A DNA stretch of 64,000 bases from Variovorax sp. MHTC-1 (lineage in GTDB: Bacteria; Pseudomonadota; Gammaproteobacteria; Burkholderiales; Burkholderiaceae_C), in NCBI RefSeq assembly GCF_003984645.1, contig NZ_RWKI01000005.1, positions 186,001 to 250,000 on the forward strand, read 5' to 3'. The notes under the pieces were generated by a model. It searched no databases and was not told the origin of the DNA. It saw nothing but the letters and a program-made list of their open reading frames with translations. Positions within the stretch are counted from its first letter, which is position 1. Every line of letters starts with the position of its first letter. This document shows, piece after piece, positions 1-7,775 of the stretch. The translations under genes and the position numbers were made by a program.

Positions 1-401
1 CGCGCCTTCACGAAGATCTGGGTGCGCTCTTCCTTGACGTGGTGATCGATGTACTCGCCGAGCACCGTGACCTTGGCGTCGAATTTGTCGTCGATGTCGG
101 TGGCTTCCTGGATCTGGGCAATCAGGTCCTTGGCGCTGGCGTGCTCGACTTCCGCTTCATCGAGCAGATCGCTTTCCTTGATGGCTTGGCGCAATCCGGG
201 ATAGAAGATCTCTTCCTCGATCTGCGCGTGGACGGTCAGCTCCATGCAGATCTCGTTGGCAAGTTCGCGCTTCTTCTGCGAGCTGCTCGCCGCCTTGGAC
301 TGGGTGAGTTCCTCGTAGGCCTTGAACAACTTCTTGACGTTGCGGTGATCTGTGTCGAGCAGGCTGCAGGCGTCGGACTCTGCGCGCTTGGTGGTGGGCA
401 T
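1..401 (-). CDS. hemerythrin (HHE) domain protein, partial
   Basis: Read leftward from an ATG at 399-401, the first 133 codons form an alpha-helical hemerythrin-like domain, and the C-terminus lies beyond the left edge. Candidate metal ligands are visible: a DTDHRNVKK segment near residue 17, VHAQIEEEIFYP near residue 58 (HxxxE) and YIDHHVKEE near residue 118. Such proteins carry a non-haem di-iron centre and are linked to oxygen, nitric oxide or iron-sulfur stress sensing. The opposite strand is also open here but encodes nothing family-like. The next gene, a response regulator, diverges; no shared function is evident. Confidence 0.85.
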   Translation of the reverse strand, partial: MPTTKRAESDACSLLDTDHRNVKKLFKAYEELTQSKAASSSQKKRELANEICMELTVHAQIEEEIFYPGLRQAIKESDLLDEAEVEHASAKDLIAQIQEATDIDDKFDAKVTVLGEYIDHHVKEERTQIFVKA

Positions 402-621
402 CGTGGGCTCCAGGTTGATAAGTTTGGGGACTGCAGAGTGCGATGCGTGCATGCCTGTCCACGTAGGATTTACTCGCATGCCGCTGGCGGCCAAGCCTTG
501 CCGTATGTCTTATGACGTAGGGGTACGCAGGCGATGGCGGAGAAGATCTCGATCGTCCTACTCGCGCACGGTGCCGGTGATCGTTAGATCCCCCCATGCC
601 AAGCTTTCAAGGAGCGCAGCG

Positions 622-1251
622 ATGATCAGAATCGGAATCGTCGATGACCACGCCATCGTGCGTCTGGGCCTGCGCGAGTTCTTCCATGAGCAGGAAGATC
701 TGCAGGTCGTCGGGGAAGCCGCCGACGGGCGCGAAGCGATCGAGCTGGTTCGCCGGACGAAGGTCGACGTGCTGATGATGGATCTGAACATGCCGGGGCA
801 AAGCGGCGTCGACGCGCTCATCAGGATCCGGGCGGCGGCACCCGAAGTGGCGATCCTGGTCTTCACCGCCTATCCGCAGGAGCAGTACGCAGCCATTCTT
901 TTCCAGCTCGGCGCGGGCGGCTTTCTCTGCAAGGAATGCAATCCCGTCGAGATCGTCCGGGCGATTCGCGAACTCGGGCTCGGGCGCCGCCACGTCACAC
1001 CGGCCCTGGCCTCCTTGCTCGCGAATCGGCTGGAAGGGCGAGGCGAGGCACCTCACAACCGTCTTTCGGAGCGCGAATTTCAAGTCTTCCTGAAACTCGC
1101 CAGCGGGATGAGGCCGTCCGCCATCGCACCCGATCTGTCGCTGTCGGCCAAGACCGTCAGCAGCTACAGGGGGCGCGTCATGGCGAAGCTGCACCTGTCG
1201 TCCACCAGCGATCTCACCTACTACGCGTTGAAGCATCAGCTGCTGAGCTGA
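622..1251 (+). CDS. NarL/FixJ-family response regulator
   Basis: A 209-residue two-domain response regulator. The receiver domain (about 1-120) has the acidic pair D8-D9, the phospho-acceptor D54 in MMDLNMPG, T82 and K104. A LuxR-type helix-turn-helix lies at about 145-205 (LSEREFQVFLKLASG). The start at 622 is chosen because AAGGAG lies at 609-614 and the receiver fold begins there; the open frame extends further upstream without homology. No sensor kinase gene is adjacent, so the partner is unknown. By family it would be a phosphorylation-controlled DNA-binding transcription factor. Confidence 0.9.
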   Translation: MIRIGIVDDHAIVRLGLREFFHEQEDLQVVGEAADGREAIELVRRTKVDVLMMDLNMPGQSGVDALIRIRAAAPEVAILVFTAYPQEQYAAILFQLGAGGFLCKECNPVEIVRAIRELGLGRRHVTPALASLLANRLEGRGEAPHNRLSEREFQVFLKLASGMRPSAIAPDLSLSAKTVSSYRGRVMAKLHLSSTSDLTYYALKHQLLS

Positions 1252-1356
1252 GCCGGGTGCGGACCAACAAATTCACGACTTCGCCTTTTGGCTAGGTAGC
1301 GAAAAAGTAATACTGGGGCATGATACTTGCGGTAACTAAAAAGACCTCAAGTTTCA

Positions 1357-1731
1357 ATGACGCTCTCCACCTTCTCGATCATTTTCGCCGGCGTGCTGCT
1401 CAATTCCGCGGCACAGCTCATGCTCAAGGCCGGTGCCAAGACGCTCGGATCGGTGGCGATCGGCAGCAGCGCGTCGCTCTTCGCGGCGGGGTGGGGCGCC
1501 GCCACGCAGCCCTGGATCATCGTTGGGCTGGGCTGCTACTTCGTCAGCGCCGGCCTCTGGATCCTGGCGCTGACCCGGGTCGACGTGACGGTGGCCTATC
1601 CGATGCTTTCGATGGGCTACGTGATCGCCGCGCTGTTCGCCTGGCAGCTCTTCGGCGAGGCGCTGACCGGCACGCGGATCGCGGGTATCGCCATCATCCT
1701 GGTCGGCGTCGCGGTGCTGGGCCGCAGCTGA
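1357..1731 (+). CDS. small DMT/SMR-type membrane transporter
   Basis: A 124-residue protein with four predicted transmembrane helices and little else. It fits the small multidrug resistance/EamA class, closer in style to the ArnE/ArnF lipid-linked sugar flippase subunits than to drug pumps. It ends one base before the start of the HAD-UbiA gene, so the two are probably co-transcribed and translationally coupled. Its neighbours act on polyprenyl phosphate and sugars, so flipping a lipid-linked sugar across the inner membrane is a reasonable inference. Substrate cannot be read from the sequence. Confidence 0.8.
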   Translation: MTLSTFSIIFAGVLLNSAAQLMLKAGAKTLGSVAIGSSASLFAAGWGAATQPWIIVGLGCYFVSAGLWILALTRVDVTVAYPMLSMGYVIAALFAWQLFGEALTGTRIAGIAIILVGVAVLGRS

Positions 1732-1732
1732 G

Positions 1733-3154
1733 ATGGCGCTCCTTCCTCTCTACGTCGATCTCGACGGGACCCTGATCGCGACCGACTCGCTGCACGAGTC
1801 GCTGCTCAAGCTGGTGCGCGCCGCGCCGCTTGCGCTGCTGAGCCTGCCGCAGTGGCTGCTGCAAGGCAGGGCCGCGCTCAAGCGCGAAGTGGCGCTGCGC
1901 ACCACGATCGACGTGAGTACCTTGCCCTACCGGCCCGAAGTGCTCGAATTCGTGCGCAGCGCGCGCAAGGCCGGGCGCCGCATCGTGCTGGCGACGGCCA
2001 GCGACGCCCGGCTGGCGCGCCGGGTTGCCGATCACCTGGGCCTTTTCGACGCTGTGCTGGCCTCCGACGGCGAACACAACGTCAAAGGCGCCGGCAAGCT
2101 GGCCGCCATCCGGGCCGATGCCGGCGGCGAGGCTTTCAGCTACGCGGGAGACCATGCGGTCGACCTCGAGGTCTGGCGCGGTGCCGATGCGGCCGTGGTG
2201 GTCAGCCGCTCCGGCTCGCTGGCCCGGCGCGCGGCCGGCCTCACCGAGGTGGAGGCGGTGATCAAGCCCACACGGGTGGGGCTGGGCCGCTACCTCTATG
2301 GCCTGCGACTGCACCAATGGCTGAAGAACCTCCTGGTCTTCCTGCCCCTGATGCCGGTGCTGCACCACCTGAGCGGGCCGCTGGTCGTCAATGCAACGCT
2401 GGCCTTCGTCGCCTTCGGCCTGATGGCCTCGGGCATCTATGTGCTCAACGACCTGTTGGACCTCGAATCGGACCGGCGGCACCACCGCAAGCGACGACGA
2501 CCTTTCGCCGCCGGGGACATCCAGCCTGCCACGGGGCTGGCGATGTCGGTGCTGCTGGGCGCCGCCTCGCTCGCCTTGTCGATCGCGCTGCTGCCCCTGG
2601 CCTTCGTGGGCGTTCTGCTGGCCTATGCCGCGCTGACCACCGCCTACTCGGTCTTCCTCAAGCGACGCGCGGTGGTGGACGTGTTCTCGCTCGCGGCCCT
2701 CTACACACTCCGCGTGGCGGCCGGCACCCAGGCGACGGGGCAGCCGCTTTCCTTCTGGATCCTTTCGTTCTCGCTCTTCATCTTCCTCAGCCTGGCGCTG
2801 GCGAAGCGCTACGTGGAACTCACCGCAGCCAGCGGCGACACCGTCCAGCTCAAGCGCGACCGCGGCTACGTGCCCGCCGACGCGCCTTTCGTGCTGTGCA
2901 CCGGCGTCGCGGCCGGGCAGATGTCGGTGCTGCTGCTGAGTCTCTACCTGCAGGACCAGCAGATGCTCGCACGCTACGAGCACCCGACCTGGTTGTGGGT
3001 GCTGGTCCCGGTCTTCCTGTTCTGGACCGTGCGCATCTGGCTCAAGGCCATTCGCGGCGTGCTGCATGACGACCCCGTGGTCTTCGCCGCGCGCGACTGG
3101 GTCAGCCGGCTGGCGGTGGCGATCGGCGCGATCGCGCTGTGGATGGCCGACTAG
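1733..3154 (+). CDS. HAD phosphatase-UbiA prenyltransferase fusion
   Basis: A 473-residue fusion. Residues about 1-190 are a HAD-type phosphatase (DLDGT with D9 and D11, then an ATASD motif near 86 and YAGDHAVD near 140). From about 195 on it is a UbiA-family membrane prenyltransferase: LRLHQWLKNLLVF near 195 is typical of decaprenyl-phosphate phosphoribosyltransferases, and NDLLDLESDRRH near 240 is the Mg/diphosphate-binding motif. In mycobacteria the transferase and the phosphatase that follows it are separate proteins; here both activities could be on one chain. It lies between a small flippase-like protein and a GT87 glycosyltransferase. The family call is firm; the exact polyprenyl and sugar substrates are inferred. 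Confidence 0.88.
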   Translation: MALLPLYVDLDGTLIATDSLHESLLKLVRAAPLALLSLPQWLLQGRAALKREVALRTTIDVSTLPYRPEVLEFVRSARKAGRRIVLATASDARLARRVADHLGLFDAVLASDGEHNVKGAGKLAAIRADAGGEAFSYAGDHAVDLEVWRGADAAVVVSRSGSLARRAAGLTEVEAVIKPTRVGLGRYLYGLRLHQWLKNLLVFLPLMPVLHHLSGPLVVNATLAFVAFGLMASGIYVLNDLLDLESDRRHHRKRRRPFAAGDIQPATGLAMSVLLGAASLALSIALLPLAFVGVLLAYAALTTAYSVFLKRRAVVDVFSLAALYTLRVAAGTQATGQPLSFWILSFSLFIFLSLALAKRYVELTAASGDTVQLKRDRGYVPADAPFVLCTGVAAGQMSVLLLSLYLQDQQMLARYEHPTWLWVLVPVFLFWTVRIWLKAIRGVLHDDPVVFAARDWVSRLAVAIGAIALWMAD

Positions 3155-3203
3155 GGCCGCTGCGCTCTCCGTTCCCTCGCTCTCCCTTTTTCCTGAAGAC
3201 GAC

Positions 3204-4682
3204 ATGAAGATGCTGATCCTGGTCGTGGCCGCGACCATTTGCTCCGCGCTGCTGCTGTTCGTGCTGTGGCGCTACCAGCCGGGCATTCCGGGCCTTCCGC
3301 GCACGCCGCAGGCGCGGCGGCTCGGGGCGGCGTGGCGGCTGTGGCTGGTCTTCATGCTGAGCGGCCTGGTGGTGAGCGCGATCGTCGCGCTCGCGGTCGG
3401 CGAGCCGCGCGAGAGCTCGCTGGGCTATCTGCGCTTCGTGCTGTCGTCCCACAACGGCGACGACTCGTGGATGCCGATGCTGCGTGCCTCCGCCTTCCTG
3501 CGCGAGCACCCGGACCTGCCGCTCTACCAGTCGGTCTTCTTCGGCCAGCACGTGAAGTTCCAGTACCCGCTCACTGCGCTGCTGCCGCTGGACCTGCCGC
3601 AGCGGCTCCTGGGCCTCGAGCCGGATTCGGTGGTGCTGATCTTCAAGATCCTGTCGCGCCTCAGCCTCGTCGCGATCGCTGTCGTGTTCCTCAAGCTGTT
3701 CATGGGCACCGTCCAGGGGCCGGCCGCAGTGCGCGAGCCGCTGCAGTTCCCGCGCGTCTCCACCCGCACGCTGCTCGCCCTGAGCCTGTTGAGCGTGGCG
3801 CTCTTCTATCCGATCCTGCGCTCCGAATACCACGGCCAGATCCAGACCGCGATGACGCTGGCTGCAGGCCTCGCGCTGCTCGCTTGGCAGCGCGGCCAGC
3901 CCCGCATGGCCGGCCTGATGCTGGCCCTGTGCTGCATCATCAAACCGCAGTGGGTCATCGTCATCCTCTGGGCCTTGCTGCGGCGGCAGTGGAGATTCGC
4001 GTGGACCGCGACCTGGGTCACCGGGGCCTTCGGCCTGCTCGCGATCGCCGTCTACGGCCCGCGCAATGTGTTCGACTACGTGCCCGTCGTGTCCTTTCTG
4101 AGCAGGCATGGCGAGAGCTACTTCATCAACCAGTCGGTCAACGGGCTGCTGCATCGGCTGCTCTTCAACGGCGTGAACCTGCAGGGCGCGGGCCTCGTGT
4201 GGTCCGGCACCGACTTCCCGCCTTTCCACCCGATCGTGTATGTCGCGACCACGGTGTCGTCGGCGTTGCTGCTGGGTTCGGCGCTGCTCTGGAAGCTTGG
4301 GAAGCGGCCCAGCGCCGTCGACCTCTCGCTGGTCATGCTGAGCCTGACCCTGGCCTCGCCGATCGCCTGGGACCACCACTACGGCGTGCTGCTGCCGATC
4401 TTCGCCGTGCTCTTTCCCGCTGCATGGCGCCGGCAGCCGTGGGGCGTGTGGACGATGCCCCTGATGTGGATCGCGTTCGTGCTGTCCAGCGAATCGTTCG
4501 TCGGCGCGACCAATCCGCTGGCCGGCACGACATGGAACGTGCTGCAGTCCTACCAGCTGTTCGGCGCACTGATGGTGCTGGGCCTGTTGTACCGCCTCTC
4601 CTGGCAGGAGCAGCACTCGTTCGCCGGGCTCCGGGCCAGACGCGGCGAAGCCCTGGACACCGGGCTGGGCCGCCTAGCCTGA
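3204..4682 (+). CDS. GT87-family (DUF2029) membrane glycosyltransferase
   Basis: A 492-residue polytopic inner-membrane protein with about ten hydrophobic segments and the acidic periplasmic loop plus the KFQYPLTALLPL segment typical of GT87/DUF2029 enzymes, which use polyprenyl-phosphate sugars as donors (mycobacterial PimE and AftC are relatives in style). Start 3204 (ATGAAGATG) is preferred over upstream in-frame options because it begins a membrane helix. It lies 49 bp after the HAD-UbiA gene and is likely in the same transcript. It probably transfers a pentose or hexose from a polyprenyl-phosphate carrier to a periplasmic acceptor that cannot be named. Confidence 0.82.
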   Translation: MKMLILVVAATICSALLLFVLWRYQPGIPGLPRTPQARRLGAAWRLWLVFMLSGLVVSAIVALAVGEPRESSLGYLRFVLSSHNGDDSWMPMLRASAFLREHPDLPLYQSVFFGQHVKFQYPLTALLPLDLPQRLLGLEPDSVVLIFKILSRLSLVAIAVVFLKLFMGTVQGPAAVREPLQFPRVSTRTLLALSLLSVALFYPILRSEYHGQIQTAMTLAAGLALLAWQRGQPRMAGLMLALCCIIKPQWVIVILWALLRRQWRFAWTATWVTGAFGLLAIAVYGPRNVFDYVPVVSFLSRHGESYFINQSVNGLLHRLLFNGVNLQGAGLVWSGTDFPPFHPIVYVATTVSSALLLGSALLWKLGKRPSAVDLSLVMLSLTLASPIAWDHHYGVLLPIFAVLFPAAWRRQPWGVWTMPLMWIAFVLSSESFVGATNPLAGTTWNVLQSYQLFGALMVLGLLYRLSWQEQHSFAGLRARRGEALDTGLGRLA

Positions 4683-4750
4683 GGGCGGCCGATAACCTTC
4701 ATACTCCATGGGTCTTTGAACAGGCCGGGCGCCAAAGGGCTGCAAAATAG

Positions 4751-4764
4751 AACGACCGTTCGTT
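4751..4764. promoter_or_regulatory. putative TetR operator
   Basis: An inverted repeat AACGA-N4-TCGTT lies 20 bp before the start of the TetR gene, inside its likely promoter. Position and symmetry suggest autoregulation; binding is inferred. Confidence 0.55.
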
Positions 4765-4783
4765 TTATTCGAAGTCCTTTTCC

Positions 4784-5461
4784 ATGCCAGCAGCCCCTTC
4801 CAAGATCGCCCGTGCGCCCCAGAAAGGCCAGCAGACCAAGGCCGTCATCGTCGATGCGGCGCTGAACCTGGCCGCGCAAATCGGGCTCGAGGGGCTGTCG
4901 ATCGGCGCGCTGGCCGAGGTCACGGGCATGAGCAAGTCGGGCGTGTTCGCGCATTTCGGCTCGCGAGAGGAACTGCAGATCTCGGTGGTTCGCGAATACC
5001 ACACGCGCTTCGAGCAGGAAGTCTTCTACACCGCCCTGCAGGCGCCGCGCGGCCTGCCGAGGCTGCGCGCGCTGTTCGCCAACTGGATGAAGCGCACCTC
5101 CGCCGAGATCGACTCGGGCTGCATCTACATCAGCGGCGCGGTCGAGTTCGACGACCGGCCCGGCCCGGTGCGCGATGCGCTGGCCGAGTCGGTGAACATC
5201 TGGCTCGCGGCCATGCTGCGCGCCGTGACGCAGGCCCAGGAGGAGGGGCACCTGCACGCCGATGCCGACGCGAAGCAGATCTCCTTCGAGATCCACGCGC
5301 TGATCCTGGCCCTGCACTACGAAGCGCGCTTCCTGCGCTCGCCCGATTCGCTGGCGCGCGCCAACGCAGGCTTCGACAACATCCTTGCGCGCTGCGCCAC
5401 GCCGGAAGCCCTGGCCGGCGATACCGCGACGGCTGCGCGCCGGCTCAAGACCGTGCGCTGA
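4784..5461 (+). CDS. TetR/AcrR-family regulator of the acyl-CoA cluster
   Basis: A 225-residue regulator with an N-terminal helix-turn-helix (LSIGALAEVTGMSKSGVFAHF, about residues 38-58) and an all-helical C-terminal ligand domain. It is the first gene of a same-strand run of fatty-acid genes, 53 bp ahead of an acyl-CoA dehydrogenase. TetR proteins in this position usually repress beta-oxidation genes and respond to acyl-CoA. A dyad at 4751-4764 in its promoter is a candidate operator. Ligand and regulon are inferred from context. Confidence 0.9.
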   Translation: MPAAPSKIARAPQKGQQTKAVIVDAALNLAAQIGLEGLSIGALAEVTGMSKSGVFAHFGSREELQISVVREYHTRFEQEVFYTALQAPRGLPRLRALFANWMKRTSAEIDSGCIYISGAVEFDDRPGPVRDALAESVNIWLAAMLRAVTQAQEEGHLHADADAKQISFEIHALILALHYEARFLRSPDSLARANAGFDNILARCATPEALAGDTATAARRLKTVR

Positions 5462-5514
5462 AGCAGCCACCCATCCGTTTTCCTTTCCCCTTTTTCTTTC
5501 CCGGAGAGCTTTCC

Positions 5515-7311
5515 ATGCCCGCCTACACCCCACCCCTTCGCGACATGCAGTTCGTGATGCACGAAGTGCTCAAGGTCACCGAAGAACTCAAGGTGCTTCC
5601 CAAGCACGCCGACGTCGATGCCGAAACCATCAACGCGGTGCTCGAAGAGGGCGGCAAGTTCGCCTCCGAAGTGACCTTCCCGCTCAACATCAACGGCGAC
5701 GAAGAGGGCTGCGTGCTCGACAAGAACACGCACGAGGTGAAGACGCCGAAGGGCTTCAAGGAAGCCTATGCGAAGTACGTCGAAGGCGGCTGGGCGGCGC
5801 TGTCGTGCGACCCGCAGTACGGCGGCCAGGGCCTGCCCTTCGTCGTGAACCAGTGCTTCTACGAGATGCTCAATTCGGCCAACCAGGCCTGGACCATGTA
5901 CCCCGGCCTCTCGCACGGCGCCTACGAGGCGCTGGCGGCGCACGGCACCGAGGAGCAGAAGAAGACCTACCTGCCCAAGCTCACCAGCGGCGAATGGACC
6001 GGCACCATGTGCCTGACCGAGCCGCATTGCGGCACCGACCTCGGCCTCTTGCGCACCAAGGCCGAGCCGCAGCCCGACGGAAGCTACCGCATCACCGGCA
6101 ACAAGATCTTCATTTCGGCCGGCGAGCACGACATGGCCGAGAACATCATCCACTTGGTGCTGGCCCGCCTGCCGGACGCGCCGAAGGGCAGCAAGGGCAT
6201 CAGCCTGTTCGTCGTGCCGAAGTTCAACGTCAAGCCCGACGGTTCGCTCGGCAGCCGCAACGGCGTCTACTGCGGCGGTCTCGAGCACAAGATGGGCATC
6301 CACGGCAACGCGACGGCGCAGATCGTGCTCGAAGGCGCCGCCGGCACGCTGGTCGGCGAGCCCAACAAGGGACTGGCCGCGATGTTCGTGATGATGAACG
6401 CGGCTCGCCTGGGCGTGGGCAACCAGTCGCTGGGCCTGACGGAGGTGGCCTTCCAGAACGCGCTGGCCTACGCCAAGGACCGCATCCAGATGCGCTCGCT
6501 CTCGGGCGTGAAGGCCAAGGACAAGGAAGCCGATCCGATCATCGTGCACCCTGACGTGCGCAAGATGCTGATGACCGCCAAGGCTTACGCCGAAGGCGGC
6601 CGCGCGCTCGCGATCTACTGCACGCTTCTGCTCGACAAGGAGCACCACCATCCCGACGAGAAGGTTCGCAAGGATTCGGGCGAGATCGTCGCGCTGCTGA
6701 CGCCGATCGTGAAGGCCTTCATCACCGACAACGGCCACATCTCGACCAACGCCTGCATGCAGGTCTTCGGCGGCCACGGCTTCATCAAGGAATGGGGCAT
6801 GGAGCAGTTCGTGCGCGACAACCGCATCAACATGATCTACGAAGGCACGAACACCGTGCAGTCGCTGGACCTGCTGGGCCGCAAGGTGCTGGGCAACAAC
6901 GGCGCCACGCTCAAGAAGTTCGGCAAGCTGGTCGCGAAGCTGGTGGAGGAAGAAGGCGTGAACGAGAAGATGAGCGAGTTCATCACGCCGATCGCGGTGC
7001 TCGGCGAGCAGCTCACCAAGTTCACCACCGAGCTCGGCTTCAAGGGCCTCCAGAATCCCGACGAAGTGGGCGCGGCCGCGGTGGACTACCTGCGCGTGGC
7101 GGGCCACTTCGTGTTCGGCTACTTCTTCGCGTTGATGGCGCGCGCGGCGCTCGCAGAGATCGCGGCCGGCAACACCGACCCGTTCTACCAGGCCAAGCTG
7201 CAGACCGCGCGCTTCTACTTCGCCAAGCTGTTCCCAGAGACCGCGACGCTGATGCGCACCGCGCGTACGGGGGCTGCCCCCTTGATGAACACCGACGCCG
7301 CGCTGGCCTGA
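5515..7311 (+). CDS. acyl-CoA dehydrogenase, long C-terminal-domain type
   Basis: A 598-residue FAD enzyme that would oxidise an acyl-CoA to the trans-2-enoyl-CoA. It has the acyl-CoA dehydrogenase N, middle (MCLTEPHCGTDLGLLRT near 165) and C-terminal domains, with MIYEGTNTVQSLDLLGRK near 440, the usual site of the catalytic Glu in this subclass, plus an extra C-terminal domain (about 470-590). Length agrees with the roughly 600-residue type common in proteobacteria. A GGAGAG ribosome site precedes the ATG. DUF2147 and dehydrogenase/hydratase genes follow in the same direction. Confidence 0.93.
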   Translation: MPAYTPPLRDMQFVMHEVLKVTEELKVLPKHADVDAETINAVLEEGGKFASEVTFPLNINGDEEGCVLDKNTHEVKTPKGFKEAYAKYVEGGWAALSCDPQYGGQGLPFVVNQCFYEMLNSANQAWTMYPGLSHGAYEALAAHGTEEQKKTYLPKLTSGEWTGTMCLTEPHCGTDLGLLRTKAEPQPDGSYRITGNKIFISAGEHDMAENIIHLVLARLPDAPKGSKGISLFVVPKFNVKPDGSLGSRNGVYCGGLEHKMGIHGNATAQIVLEGAAGTLVGEPNKGLAAMFVMMNAARLGVGNQSLGLTEVAFQNALAYAKDRIQMRSLSGVKAKDKEADPIIVHPDVRKMLMTAKAYAEGGRALAIYCTLLLDKEHHHPDEKVRKDSGEIVALLTPIVKAFITDNGHISTNACMQVFGGHGFIKEWGMEQFVRDNRINMIYEGTNTVQSLDLLGRKVLGNNGATLKKFGKLVAKLVEEEGVNEKMSEFITPIAVLGEQLTKFTTELGFKGLQNPDEVGAAAVDYLRVAGHFVFGYFFALMARAALAEIAAGNTDPFYQAKLQTARFYFAKLFPETATLMRTARTGAAPLMNTDAALA

Positions 7312-7316
7312 ACGTC

Positions 7317-7748
7317 ATGAAGCGCCTTCTTGCAGCCATCGCACTCGCGTCGGCCGGCTCGGCCTTCGCACAGATGACGCCCGTCGGCGTCTGGCAGAGC
7401 ATCGACGACAAGACCCACGAGGCCAAGTCGCAGATCCGCATCGCCGAATCGAACGGCGCGCTCAACGGCCGCATCGAGAAGCTGCTGCGCAAGGATGCGA
7501 AGCAGGACGCGGTGTGCGACGAGTGCACCGACGACCGCAAGGGCAAGCCACTGGTCGGTCTCGAGATCATCCGCGGCGCGAAGAAGGCCGAGGGCCGCGA
7601 GGTCTGGGAGGACGGAAAGATCCTCGACCCCGAAAACGGCAAGACCTACGCGCTGCGGCTCACGCCGATCGACGGCGGCAAGAAGCTCGAAGTGCGCGGC
7701 TCGGTGTTCGGCATCGGCCGCACGCAGACCTGGGTTCGAGTCCAGTAG
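7317..7748 (+). CDS. DUF2147 family secreted protein
   Basis: A 143-residue protein with a clear signal peptide (MKRLLAAIALASAGSAFAQ) followed by a DUF2147 domain (PVGVWQSIDDKTHEAKS, then GKILDPENGKTYALRL). It starts 5 bp after the acyl-CoA dehydrogenase stop, so it is almost certainly in the same operon. It would be periplasmic. DUF2147 proteins have no settled function; members often sit beside fatty-acid genes. A Cys pair (CDEC near residue 63) could form a disulfide. Confidence 0.85.
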   Translation: MKRLLAAIALASAGSAFAQMTPVGVWQSIDDKTHEAKSQIRIAESNGALNGRIEKLLRKDAKQDAVCDECTDDRKGKPLVGLEIIRGAKKAEGREVWEDGKILDPENGKTYALRLTPIDGGKKLEVRGSVFGIGRTQTWVRVQ

Positions 7749-7775
7749 CAAGAACACATCATTGTTGGAAATTCC

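Noticed and set aside
352-621. Upstream extension of the response regulator frame
   Set aside because: The extra residues are not receiver-like, and a good ribosome site precedes the ATG at 622.
5317-7107. A 596-codon minus-strand open frame over the acyl-CoA dehydrogenase
   Set aside because: Composition is typical of an antisense shadow and the plus strand encodes a full conserved enzyme.
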